Translations under genes and position numbers: made by a program
Part shown: positions 17,727 through 26,190 of the stretch, one piece after another
Layout: each line of letters starts with the position of its first letter
Numbering within the stretch: the first letter of the stretch is position 1
Source of the DNA: Phycisphaerae bacterium
Lineage (GTDB): Bacteria > Planctomycetota > Phycisphaerae > UBA1845 > UTPLA1
DNA length: 64,000 nt
Direction of reading: 5' to 3'
NCBI GenBank assembly: GCA_019636475.1
Contig: JAHBXN010000002.1
Location: 496,001 to 560,000, forward strand
The notes under the pieces: model-generated
Database searches by the model: none
What the model saw: only the letters and a program-made list of their open reading frames with translations
What the model was told of the DNA's origin: nothing

Positions 17727-18890
17727 ATGTCCGCCCGGCGAAGCACATTTCTCGATCTGGTCTCCGGCCGACGGGTCGGCTTCCGGGCGCGACTTGCCCG
17801 ATTCGGACTGGCCTGCCTCGCCATCCCTTACGAGCTGATTATCCGAATGCGGAATCTGTATTACACCCTCGTCTCGACAGCGCGCCGGCGCGTCGAGAAA
17901 CCGGTCATCTCAATCGGTAATATCACGGTCGGCGGCACCGGAAAGACGCCGATGGCCGCTCGCATCGCGCGAATGCTCGCCGATCGACGCCGCACGGTCG
18001 CAATTCTCACACGCGGATACAAGGGTCGTCCCACCACCGCGACGACGGATCAGCCGACGCCGCCCTGGACCCTCGAAAGCGACGAGGCCCGCGTCCTCCA
18101 ACGCCGATGCCCCGATACGACCATCGTCATTGATGCAGACCGTGTGGCCGGCGCGAAGGCTGCCATTTCCGCAGGATGCGATACGCTCGTGCTGGACGAC
18201 GGCTTCCAGCACCGGCGGCTCGCCAGAGATCTCGATCTCGTTCTCATCGACGCCACAAACCCGTTTGGCCACGGGCGGATGCTGCCGCGCGGCCTGTTGC
18301 GCGAACCCCCCTCGGCACTTAAACGAGCCGATATCATCGTTCTGACACGCAGCGACGAGATCGATCCGTCTGACAAAATGCTGCTCCTGGCGACAATTCG
18401 CCGCTGCTCAGGCGGAAAACCCCTCGTACAGGCCGTCCACCGAATCTCCGGCTTTCAGGATGTCGCCGGATGTTTCCTGCCGGGGCAGGATCCCGGCGCG
18501 GTGCAGGCCGTGATCTTTGCAGGCGTCGGTAATTTCGAGAGCTTTCGTCGATCGGTGGAGCGCCTCGGCGTCTCGGTACTCGCGGCCTACGAGTACCCCG
18601 ACCATCACGACTATTCCGCAGACGAAATCACCGCGCTTTGCGACGTGGCTCTCACGTTGGAGGCAAATGCCGTGGTCACGACTGAGAAAGACGCCGTCAA
18701 GCTGCTGGAGCGATGGCCTGACCGCAGCTGTCGCCTGCTGGTTCTCAATGTGGAAATCGAATTCTGCGACGACGGTGAACGATTCGTGGCCGAGCGCATG
18801 GACGAAATGCTGAGCCGATTTCCCGCTTTGCCGGCCATGAAGGCAGCTCAGAGTCCGCCGGGCGAATCGATCGGGGTCGAGGAGTTTTGA
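17727..18890 (+). CDS. lpxK: Tetraacyldisaccharide 4'-kinase (lipid A biosynthesis)
   Basis: The 387-residue protein matches LpxK: an N-terminal amphipathic or membrane-associated helix (about 25-50), then the Walker A loop S-I-G-N-I-T-V-G-G-T-G-K-T-P, then T-R-G-Y-K-G, D-E-A and the D-D-G-F-Q-H-R-R motif typical of the family. LpxK phosphorylates the 4' position of the lipid A disaccharide precursor at the inner face of the cytoplasmic membrane. Its presence with an LptD-like protein argues that this organism makes lipid A. The gene is followed after about 140 bases by a GmhB-like phosphatase, which may act in heptose supply for the core. No clear ribosome site precedes the ATG. Confidence 0.95.
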   Translation: MSARRSTFLDLVSGRRVGFRARLARFGLACLAIPYELIIRMRNLYYTLVSTARRRVEKPVISIGNITVGGTGKTPMAARIARMLADRRRTVAILTRGYKGRPTTATTDQPTPPWTLESDEARVLQRRCPDTTIVIDADRVAGAKAAISAGCDTLVLDDGFQHRRLARDLDLVLIDATNPFGHGRMLPRGLLREPPSALKRADIIVLTRSDEIDPSDKMLLLATIRRCSGGKPLVQAVHRISGFQDVAGCFLPGQDPGAVQAVIFAGVGNFESFRRSVERLGVSVLAAYEYPDHHDYSADEITALCDVALTLEANAVVTTEKDAVKLLERWPDRSCRLLVLNVEIEFCDDGERFVAERMDEMLSRFPALPAMKAAQSPPGESIGVEEF

Positions 18891-19031
18891 CGACTGGCGC
18901 TCGCCGCGCCCATCTGGTGCGATAGGCTGGACGGGCGCATAATGAGTCGCCTCGACACGAATACGAATTGCGGGCCGATCGGTCGGCGTCGACGACGCAC
19001 ACAATGGCCCGGGAACGGGCGAAGGACACTC

Positions 19032-20534
19032 GTGAATCAGAAAAGGCCGGCGGTCTTCGTCGACCGCGACAACACATTGATCCACGACCCCGGCTACCTA
19101 CGGCATGCGGAGCATGTGCGATTGCTGCCCGGTGTCGGCGAAGCCGTTGCGAGGCTGCGATCCGCGGGCTTTCCCGTGGTCGTCGTGACGAATCAGTCGG
19201 GTGTGGCCAGAGGCTATCTCACCGAGGCGGAGCTGGCGACGGTGCATCAGCGCATGCAGGAACTGCTTCAGGAGAGCGGATCCGGCGTCGATGCCATCTA
19301 TTACTGCCCGTTTCTCACCGGCCCCGATGCCGTGGTCGAGGCGTATCGCAAGGAAAGCGATCTGCGAAAACCCAAGCCCGGCATGATGCTTCAGGCCGCC
19401 GAGGACATGAACCTCGATCTGGCGGCATCCTGGATGATCGGCGATTCGGATCGGGACGTGCTTGCCGGCATGGCGGTCGGCTGCCGTACCATCCTCATTG
19501 GCAATGGTCCCATTCCCGACAATGTTACGCCGGATTTCACCGCAGCCGGTTTCGCCCGGGCGGCGGACATCGTGATTCGCGAAACGACCGCACGATTAGC
19601 GCCGAAGCCGGAAGCTGGAACCGCGACCGAAAATCGGAAATCCGGGAAGAAGGGCGGCGCTTCAAGAACGCACGGGCCATTGCCCGCATCCCCTTCCATA
19701 CCCGCTTCGAATGCGCCCAAGTCAAAATCCGAATCGTCGCACAATACGAATGGAGCTGTCGCCGTGGCCGCTCCGCCCGCGGTCCGCGTCGCCGATCCGC
19801 ACGTCCGCATTCTCGAACCGGCTGCCGCCGCTTCACGCAGAAACGTGGTCGAGGCCGAATCCAGCCGCCCGCCGACCAAACCCTCTGTGCGGGACGAAGT
19901 GGCTCAAAGCACTCCTCCGGCGCCGGCGCCTGCCCCGCAGCTTGCGGACGAATCACGGCCAGTCGCCGAGATTCAGCAATCCGCGTCCGTGCAAAAACCG
20001 ACGGAATCCGCGGATGCACCGAATTCATCAATGCCGACACCCGCCAGGCAGCAATCCAGCTTGGGTGAAACGCTGACGGCCGCTTCCCCCCCTGCGCCCG
20101 CCGAACAGCCCCGGCGGCAGGAGACCACGGCGCCCACCGGCGCCTCAGAACGCCCGGCGATTCACACTGCACCCGAAGCCGCACCGAGCGAAGCGATCAG
20201 CCCCGCGAAAGAAGCGACGACCGCCACTCCAAGCGCATCTCCGGCGAAAGACTCGGATCAAATTGAAAGACTGCGACAGAACAAACCGCCAGAGCCGACG
20301 ATGGGGCAATTGCTTGAAGAGCTGCGGATGATGCGGCGCGAAAAGCAATCGACGGATTTCTCATTCGCGCAGCTCGGTGGCGCGATCGCGCAGGCCTTCG
20401 CGGTCTGCGCTCTCGCGTTCGGCCTGTTCGCAGCGGTGAACGGAGAAACCCAGTCCGCGACATTTCGAATTCAACTCGCCATCGCGTTTCAGCTGCTCGC
20501 GCTGACGGGTTTCATCGTCAATCGAAAAACATGA
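19032..20534 (+). CDS. GmhB-like HAD phosphatase fused to a long Pro/Ala-rich, membrane-anchored tail
   Basis: The first 190 residues are a HAD-IIIA phosphatase of the GmhB/histidinol-phosphatase group: D-R-D-N-T-L (Asp11, Asp13), T-N-Q-S-G near 53-57, R-K-P-K-P-G (Lys113) and G-D-S-D-R-D (Asp138, Asp140). The Cys/His zinc loop of GmhB is missing; only Cys92 remains. After residue 190 comes about 240 residues rich in Pro, Ala, Ser and Thr with charged patches, then two predicted membrane helices in the last 60 residues. The probable role is dephosphorylation of heptose-bisphosphate for LPS, given lpxK upstream. The GTG at 19032 has AAGGA at 5 bases; an upstream ATG at 18942 would add a 30-residue basic stretch. 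Confidence 0.75.
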   Translation: MNQKRPAVFVDRDNTLIHDPGYLRHAEHVRLLPGVGEAVARLRSAGFPVVVVTNQSGVARGYLTEAELATVHQRMQELLQESGSGVDAIYYCPFLTGPDAVVEAYRKESDLRKPKPGMMLQAAEDMNLDLAASWMIGDSDRDVLAGMAVGCRTILIGNGPIPDNVTPDFTAAGFARAADIVIRETTARLAPKPEAGTATENRKSGKKGGASRTHGPLPASPSIPASNAPKSKSESSHNTNGAVAVAAPPAVRVADPHVRILEPAAAASRRNVVEAESSRPPTKPSVRDEVAQSTPPAPAPAPQLADESRPVAEIQQSASVQKPTESADAPNSSMPTPARQQSSLGETLTAASPPAPAEQPRRQETTAPTGASERPAIHTAPEAAPSEAISPAKEATTATPSASPAKDSDQIERLRQNKPPEPTMGQLLEELRMMRREKQSTDFSFAQLGGAIAQAFAVCALAFGLFAAVNGETQSATFRIQLAIAFQLLALTGFIVNRKT

Positions 20535-20590
20535 TCGGTGTGCCGGCACGGCCTGCTTGACGGTCGCGCGGCAATGGCAGGCGATGCAGA

Positions 20591-21151
20591 TCAGCCCGGC
20601 TGGCGTTCGACAATCGGCGGATCGACATCTTCGACGAATTCGCCGTTCTCGATGAGGTAGCCGCGAGCCTTCATGATTCGGCCCTCAAGTGCCCGGACGC
20701 GCTCGTCGGAAGCGGGCGTCCCCGAACTGAGCAACTCCTTCCGTTCGGCGATCGCCTGCTCCATCTGAAGCCGTATCTGGGCATAAAGCGCGTCCAGAAT
20801 CGCCTGACGATCAACCTCCTGACTTTCGTACGGCTGCCCGATCTTGTCAGAAGGCTGAGCCGCCGACTCGGCATGCGCGTGGGCATCGCTCTCTTGCGGC
20901 GATTTAGTGGCGGATTCATCGATGTGCGAATGCCCATCGTGTGAATGCGACTCGCCGGAGTCCGTCGCCGCAGCGTGATTGTCGCCGGTGGCCTTCGAAC
21001 CCTCATCCGCTGGTTCAGTGTGTTTCGCAGGTTCAGATTTCTCCTTCGGGCCGCTGTCCTTGTCGCCACAACCGACCACAAAGGTCAACGCCAGGCAGCA
21101 CGCTGCGCCGGCAACAAACTTCCCTATCGACCTGACTATCCGATCCAACAT
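20591..21151 (-). CDS. Histidine-rich lipoprotein of unknown function
   Basis: The 186-residue product has a lipobox (F-V-V-G-C) after a clear signal helix. The mature N-terminal half is Glu/Ser/Thr-rich and carries clusters of His (S-H-S-H-D-G-H-S-H, then H-A-H-A), a composition seen in metal-binding or metal-storage lipoproteins. The C-terminal half (about 105-160) is a predicted helical, possibly coiled-coil segment (I-L-D-A-L-Y-A-Q-I-R-L-Q-M-E-Q-A-I). The start at 21151 has AGGGAGA close upstream. Metal binding is inferred from composition only; there are no transport genes next to it. Confidence 0.7.
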   Translation of the reverse strand: MLDRIVRSIGKFVAGAACCLALTFVVGCGDKDSGPKEKSEPAKHTEPADEGSKATGDNHAAATDSGESHSHDGHSHIDESATKSPQESDAHAHAESAAQPSDKIGQPYESQEVDRQAILDALYAQIRLQMEQAIAERKELLSSGTPASDERVRALEGRIMKARGYLIENGEFVEDVDPPIVERQPG

Positions 21152-21289
21152 TTTCGTTCTCCCTGTTCCGGTCCGGCGCGGCGTAGCGAGCGACTGCCTC
21201 ACCGGCATTCCCGATCGCGGCGATTCGATCGAGCACCAGCAATGGCACGCGCGCGGATTCGATCCATGCTCAGCCTCTTATGGGTCCGT

Positions 21290-21757
21290 TCAATCTTCAG
21301 CCGGCTGGGTCGTCGGCGCCGGCGTCTTTGATGATCCTGTCGCGGAAGATTCGCCTGACTTGTTCCCGGCTGTCTTCCAGTCCTGTTCTTCCGGGCGATT
21401 CACCACGACTTTGACGGCGATCCATTTCATCGCCAGGCCTTCGCCCTCTTTATATCCATGAACCTCAACCTTATCCCCAGGCCGGATATCCGAAATCGAT
21501 GCCGTGCGGCCATTCAGAATGACCGAAGTGTCCTCCCGGAATGTGCCTTCCACATCGATAGTCTGGCCATCCTTATTGGCGATCGACATCGCGACGATGC
21601 GATTCTCCGTATCGATCCGCTTGGCAATGCCCTCTCGCTGCCGAATCTTCGGCTTGCCATCGTTATCGTCCTTGCAACCCACCAACATCGCGAATGGCAA
21701 CATCATGCAAAGACCTGTGGCCGCGACTCGCTTCGCGCTGAAAAAGTCTGAGCGCAT
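21290..21757 (-). CDS. Lipoprotein, DUF5666-like beta-barrel fold
   Basis: The 155-residue product has a lipobox (M-L-V-G-C) and a compact mature part of alternating strands (K-R-I-D-T-E-N-R-I-V-A-M-S-I, D-T-S-V-I-L-N-G-R, I-R-P-G-D-K-V-E-V-H-G-Y). This pattern matches the small OB-like barrels of DUF5666-type proteins, but the match is by eye only. The tail is Ser/Thr/Pro-rich. Two ATG codons overlap in tandem; the second, at 21757, has GGAAGG at the better distance. It lies just upstream of the His-rich lipoprotein in the same direction, so the two may be co-transcribed. Confidence 0.65.
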   Translation of the reverse strand: MRSDFFSAKRVAATGLCMMLPFAMLVGCKDDNDGKPKIRQREGIAKRIDTENRIVAMSIANKDGQTIDVEGTFREDTSVILNGRTASISDIRPGDKVEVHGYKEGEGLAMKWIAVKVVVNRPEEQDWKTAGNKSGESSATGSSKTPAPTTQPAED

Positions 21758-21948
21758 CATCAGTCCTTCCAAAATCAAGAAAGGCGGCAGTCCAACACCG
21801 GGATTCGCACACCTTCCCAATCCAAACCCAATACTCTATCCCCGCCGAACCGGACGTGCAATTGCGAACGCATCCGCAGAACCGACCACCCTCAGCGGCC
21901 ACGAACTCGCTTGATTTACCGTCAACAGCGACCTATCGTTCAGGCTTG

Positions 21949-22644
21949 ATGAGCGACGAGCCTGCTACGAATGCGAGCGATGCCTCGTCAAACGCGACCA
22001 AGATGAAGCGGGGACCGCGATGGCTTGCCGTGGCGGCTGTTGCGTCGCTTGTTCTGCACTCACTCGACTATCTCCTCGGACTGGTGATCTGGCTTCCGTT
22101 CTACAGCGGCCTGTTCGGCTACCTGCTCGCCGGACTCATCGCGGGAGGAACGGCGTTTCGCCTGGCGCGGACACTGCGCCCGGTCACGCGATCCCGCATC
22201 ATCCTTTTCTCGATTCTCATGGCGACGGCCAATGCGCCATTTGCGCTCTATTGGGAATATCATCACGTCGCCGAAGGCGTCGCCGGCCTTGCGGGCTTCA
22301 GAAAGCTGCGCGCCCGCGCCGCAAGAGACAATACTCCCATCAAGGAAGTCAACGATCGCATCAACGACGAATTCCGCTCACAACTTGCCTCGCTCTACCC
22401 GCCGGGCCGAATGCTCGGCTATGCGCGGTGGTGCATCGCCAGCGGCGAAATGGTCATCGAAGTCGGCGACGCATCGGACACGGTCTTCACCGATCATCAA
22501 GGCTGGGTGTGGCTGGTTCGCTCGATCATCGCGTACGTGTTGTCTATTCTGGGGCTCGTGTTCAGCTTCGACGGACTCCGCTCCATGCAGCCGATCTCGA
22601 ATGTGCTTGCGCCGGGCGAAGAATACGAGGAACTGGACGACTAA
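21949..22644 (+). CDS. Membrane protein of unknown function
   Basis: The 231-residue product has a basic N-terminus followed by about four membrane helices in two groups: residues about 22-75 (two helices with a short loop), about 85-105, and about 185-205. Between the last two groups is a soluble segment of about 70 residues. I do not recognise the family and see no enzymatic motif. The gene is divergent from the lipoprotein at 21290-21757. The ATG start has only a weak AGG site. The C-terminus is acidic (E-E-Y-E-E-L-D-D). Confidence 0.65.
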   Translation: MSDEPATNASDASSNATKMKRGPRWLAVAAVASLVLHSLDYLLGLVIWLPFYSGLFGYLLAGLIAGGTAFRLARTLRPVTRSRIILFSILMATANAPFALYWEYHHVAEGVAGLAGFRKLRARAARDNTPIKEVNDRINDEFRSQLASLYPPGRMLGYARWCIASGEMVIEVGDASDTVFTDHQGWVWLVRSIIAYVLSILGLVFSFDGLRSMQPISNVLAPGEEYEELDD

Positions 22645-22862
22645 GACCTGCCCGCGCATTCCAACTGCAACGCACGCGGCGCGCTCCCCACGAGCGCCCA
22701 GACTGAACGACTTATCGGAGCCACACGGTCCATCATCCCCAGAAACCCAGGCCGGAACGCCGAATCAGCCCATTTAACCTCACAGCATGCCGCGAAGAGC
22801 CGATCTAGACTGGCCGAATCCGCGTATGGAACGCGCGATTCGATTGCCACGGGTACGCGCCA

Positions 22863-23447
22863 ATGAATCGGCCGAAGGAAGTACTGACCACCGGCGAAGT
22901 CGCCAGACTCTGCAAGGTCGCGCCGCGCACGGTTTCCAAGTGGTTCGACAGCGGAAAGCTCCGCGGCTATCGCATTCCCGGAAGCAAAGACCGGCGGATT
23001 CCGCTGGCGCAGCTCATTCGATTCATGCGAGCCCACAACATCCCTCTTGAAGGACTCGACAGCGGCACGACGCGCGTACTTATCGTCGAGCGGGATCGCA
23101 GCGTGGCGGAATTGCTCTCCAACGCGCTCGCAAACAACGCCGGTTATGACGTTCGCGTCGTTCACACCGCGTTCGAAGCCGGAGCGGTGGCGCAGTCGTA
23201 CATGCCCCAGGTCATGCTGATCGATTCCACCATGCCCGGTCTCGACGCCCGCGAAAGCTTGAACGCCGTTCGAAACGTGCCTGAACTCGCCAATTGCCGA
23301 CTCGTCGCACTCGCCGGCTCGTCGAAATCCGGAGAACATGTCGGTCTTCGGCAGGACGGATATGATGCCGTGATCGGCAGACCCTTCGAAGTGTCACAGG
23401 TTGTTCATGCCATCGAAACATCACTCGGTGTCGCCGGCGCGCTGTAA
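22863..23447 (+). CDS. MerR/excisionase-type HTH fused to a degenerate receiver domain
   Basis: Residues 6-62 form a winged HTH of the excisionase type (T-T-G-E-V-A-R-L-C-K-V-A-P-R-T-V-S-K-W, then the G-K-L-R-G-Y-R-I-P-G wing). Residues 70-190 are a receiver fold. The phosphoacceptor position is Asp121 (M-L-I-D-S-T-M-P-G), but the acidic pocket is reduced to Glu76 and Asp78, the Thr/Ser position is Ala-rich, and the usual Lys-Pro is Arg173-Pro174. DNA binding is likely; phosphorylation may be weak or lost. The order, HTH first and receiver second, is the reverse of most response regulators. No kinase is adjacent. The ATG lacks a clear ribosome site. Confidence 0.8.
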   Translation: MNRPKEVLTTGEVARLCKVAPRTVSKWFDSGKLRGYRIPGSKDRRIPLAQLIRFMRAHNIPLEGLDSGTTRVLIVERDRSVAELLSNALANNAGYDVRVVHTAFEAGAVAQSYMPQVMLIDSTMPGLDARESLNAVRNVPELANCRLVALAGSSKSGEHVGLRQDGYDAVIGRPFEVSQVVHAIETSLGVAGAL

Positions 23448-23490
23448 TTCCGAAACGGCCACCGCGGCCCGCTTGTGAGGAAAAAGTCTG

Positions 23491-24321
23491 ATGCTCCTCA
23501 AGGATTTCCACCGTCGATCTATTCACCGAAAACCCTCCGCCATCGCGATCGGACTGGTCGCACTGGTCTTCACATCAGGCTGCCTGCATTCTGAACCCCG
23601 CGTCTATTCCGGTCCGGCCGTGTATCTCATCGAAGGCGATTCCCTCGACGAATCCGACGGGCTTGATTTGATCTGCGACGAGCTGACGCGACAGGAAATT
23701 CACGCCCGCGTCTATCAGCCCGACAATTGGCTCCGCATCGTGAAAGACATCGAAGCCCGGCCGAACGACGATGTCATTCTTGTCGGCCACGGTCACGGCG
23801 CATTCCTTGCGACGCAGGTCGTTCGGCATTTCGCCCAGCGTCACAAGTCCAGGTTCATCAAACTGGTCATCACGCTCGACGCATATAACAAGGACTGGCC
23901 CCACAACGACTGCGAGGCCGGATTCGCGGAGCCGCACGAAAAGCCGATGCCGATCCCCATCGGTCACAATGCCCTGTGTATTCGAAACTACAATCAGTGC
24001 AATCCCGAAAGCAGGCGCTGGGGAGCGGATCTCGTATCCACGCGGGCATCCAATCTGGCCGATCAGCACCCATACTACTGGTATGACGACTGGTGGAATC
24101 GCCGACCGGTGACCGGACAGTTGCTGGCTCATGAAGTGACGAACGAAGGTCTCGTGCACGAAACGATCGACAACGACGAGACGCTTGTCCGCCGCGTGAT
24201 CGAATTGTGCCGCCGCGCGGCGCTTTCGCCTTACCATTACACGCCGCCCGAACATCATCCCGCCGTCAAGCGAACCGAAGACCGCTCTGTTCCACGAGGA
24301 AAACCTCGAAAATCCACGTGA
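23491..24321 (+). CDS. Hydrolase-fold lipoprotein lacking the nucleophile serine
   Basis: The 276-residue product has a lipobox (F-T-S-G-C, Cys31) and what looks like an alpha/beta-hydrolase core: V-Y-L-I-E-G-D near 44-50 and D-D-V-I-L-V-G-H-G-H-G at 93-103. At the nucleophile elbow the family has G-x-S-x-G; here it is G-H-G-H-G, so the Ser is replaced by Gly101. Later segments (L-V-I-T-L-D-A-Y, E-G-L-V-H-E-T-I-D) have the spacing of the acid and histidine strands. It may therefore be a non-catalytic lipoprotein, or use another residue. The start has GAGG about 9 bases upstream. Confidence 0.6.
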   Translation: MLLKDFHRRSIHRKPSAIAIGLVALVFTSGCLHSEPRVYSGPAVYLIEGDSLDESDGLDLICDELTRQEIHARVYQPDNWLRIVKDIEARPNDDVILVGHGHGAFLATQVVRHFAQRHKSRFIKLVITLDAYNKDWPHNDCEAGFAEPHEKPMPIPIGHNALCIRNYNQCNPESRRWGADLVSTRASNLADQHPYYWYDDWWNRRPVTGQLLAHEVTNEGLVHETIDNDETLVRRVIELCRRAALSPYHYTPPEHHPAVKRTEDRSVPRGKPRKST

Positions 24322-24390
24322 TCTGACAACCGAGCCGCCGGCACTCGATCCCCGATTGACAACGCCCGCCGTCGGCTTGAACGTACTCGC

Positions 24391-26190
24391 GTGAAACCAC
24401 CGAAACGCTCGTCACAATCCGGCGATCATCCGGCAACGCGTGGTGAAGCCGCGCATCGTTCCCGCGTCGAAGCCCGACGACAGCGCGGTCGCTTTCAGCC
24501 CGGCCTGCCCTCCGGCGCGGGGTGGATCCGAACGATGGCGTTCGCCCTCGCCGCGGCGATTTTGAGCGCCCTGATGGTGCAACACGCCATCCGGCCCGAT
24601 GCGATCATCTCCGCATTAACCCAGTCTGAGACGCAATCCGCCGAGGCCAATGCCCGACCAATCGAAGAGGCTTTCTGGGATCGCCTTCGCGCAGACCCGA
24701 ACGGACCGAATCGAGCCGCATTGAGTTCGCTCATGAACACCTTCAACCGCGTCGATCTGGGCGAGGAGCAGCCCGCATCCGTGATGAACCAGGCCGCGGC
24801 TTTTGTCGCGGCCGACCTCGACAATCTGACGTCCCGCATCGCCTACGCCGTGCTGAATGATCGGGCGATTCTCGCTGAGAAAACCGACGCCGATCACGAC
24901 GTGGAGACCGGCCGCCGGTTCGCCTCGATGCGCGAGATCATCGAAGGCTCCACGCCGGCCCGTCGCGCCAAACTCTATTCTGCCCCGCTCTTTGACATCT
25001 GGGCCGCCACGCTCGAGGGACGATTCAATCGTGCCGATGTCATGGCATCCCTTCGCTGGCAGATGCGGCGCCTTATCCATGTGGACCCGCGACTTGGCGC
25101 CTGGCGCGCACTTCCGAAGCTCATCAGCACACTTACTGAACTTGCGAACGCGCTGCGCGTCGCCGGCCGAGATGCCGACGCCGCGCTCTGCGATCAGTGG
25201 GCGGCGGCCTGTGCATGGGGCGTGCTTGACAGTGAACGTGATGCCCCCACTCGCCTGCTGGCCGCCGATCTGCTCGCCCAGGCAACCCGGCAGACGGCCG
25301 CGCAGATTGCCCTGGGCGCCCGGAAATTCCGAAGCGACTTCGTCGCGCGGGCTGCCGCGGCTGATATCGACTTCTGCAACCAGGGCTGGACCGCGGCGCG
25401 CAGCGTCGCCCCCAGCGAATATCGCACGTCCATCACGTTTTTTATTGCAGCGCTGACAGCCGTCGCGATTGCCGTCGGAGCGGCCGTTACACTGGTCACC
25501 GCCATACTGCTGCTGCCCTTTGCATGGTGGATCCGCACGCGCCGTCAAAAATCGATCGCCGCACCCGCTGACCCATCCGAGCCGATTTCAGCCAGTGCGG
25601 CGGCCGCCGTCATCTCGAAGCGCGGGGTGGCGCTCACTCAATTCGGCCTGATCATCGCATACATCGCGGCGGTCAGCCTCCGACTCCGCTTCGACCAGTT
25701 CTACTCCATCACCGCCTTCATCGATCTCGCGATCGTCACCCTCGGCGCGGGCGCTGCGACCGCGCTGGCCGGAGCGGCGGCAGCAAATCCCGCCTGGCGA
25801 ATCGGACGTATCATATCCATCGGTCTCGCCGCGGCGCTTGCACTGCTTTGCGCACTGCCCGTCGCGGCGCACGCTTGGATTGGACGGTTCTTCGGACTGA
25901 CGCTCCTGTCGGATCTCGTCTTCTTCCCGGTCGTGGTCGGTATCATCGCATCCGCTGGCATCCTCATCGAAGCATCCCTCCGCCGAATCGCACGGTCCGC
26001 CGCGGTCACATGGCTCCTCGCCGCTGCTATCGGGATGCTGCTCTACTACACTCACTCTGCCGTCGATCGGACCTATCAGGCCGCGGTCGTCGCGGCGTAC
26101 CCCGACGAAGTCGCCGCCCGACTCGGTCCGGATTGGCGACAAACCTATTTCGCCGAAGCGGCGGCGCGCTATCAGCCTGACAAGCCATGA
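24391..26190 (+). CDS. Multi-spanning membrane protein with large extracytoplasmic domain
   Basis: The 599-residue product starts with a basic, probably cytoplasmic stretch, then one membrane helix at about 46-66. A soluble Ala/Arg-rich helical region follows (about 70-345), then five to eight helices from about 345 to the end. There are no motifs I recognise. The start is GTG at 24391 with only a weak ribosome site. Its TGA overlaps the ATG of cinA by 4 bases (26187-26190), so the two genes are likely translationally coupled. I see no functional link to CinA beyond that. Confidence 0.7.
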   Translation: MKPPKRSSQSGDHPATRGEAAHRSRVEARRQRGRFQPGLPSGAGWIRTMAFALAAAILSALMVQHAIRPDAIISALTQSETQSAEANARPIEEAFWDRLRADPNGPNRAALSSLMNTFNRVDLGEEQPASVMNQAAAFVAADLDNLTSRIAYAVLNDRAILAEKTDADHDVETGRRFASMREIIEGSTPARRAKLYSAPLFDIWAATLEGRFNRADVMASLRWQMRRLIHVDPRLGAWRALPKLISTLTELANALRVAGRDADAALCDQWAAACAWGVLDSERDAPTRLLAADLLAQATRQTAAQIALGARKFRSDFVARAAAADIDFCNQGWTAARSVAPSEYRTSITFFIAALTAVAIAVGAAVTLVTAILLLPFAWWIRTRRQKSIAAPADPSEPISASAAAAVISKRGVALTQFGLIIAYIAAVSLRLRFDQFYSITAFIDLAIVTLGAGAATALAGAAAANPAWRIGRIISIGLAAALALLCALPVAAHAWIGRFFGLTLLSDLVFFPVVVGIIASAGILIEASLRRIARSAAVTWLLAAAIGMLLYYTHSAVDRTYQAAVVAAYPDEVAARLGPDWRQTYFAEAAARYQPDKP

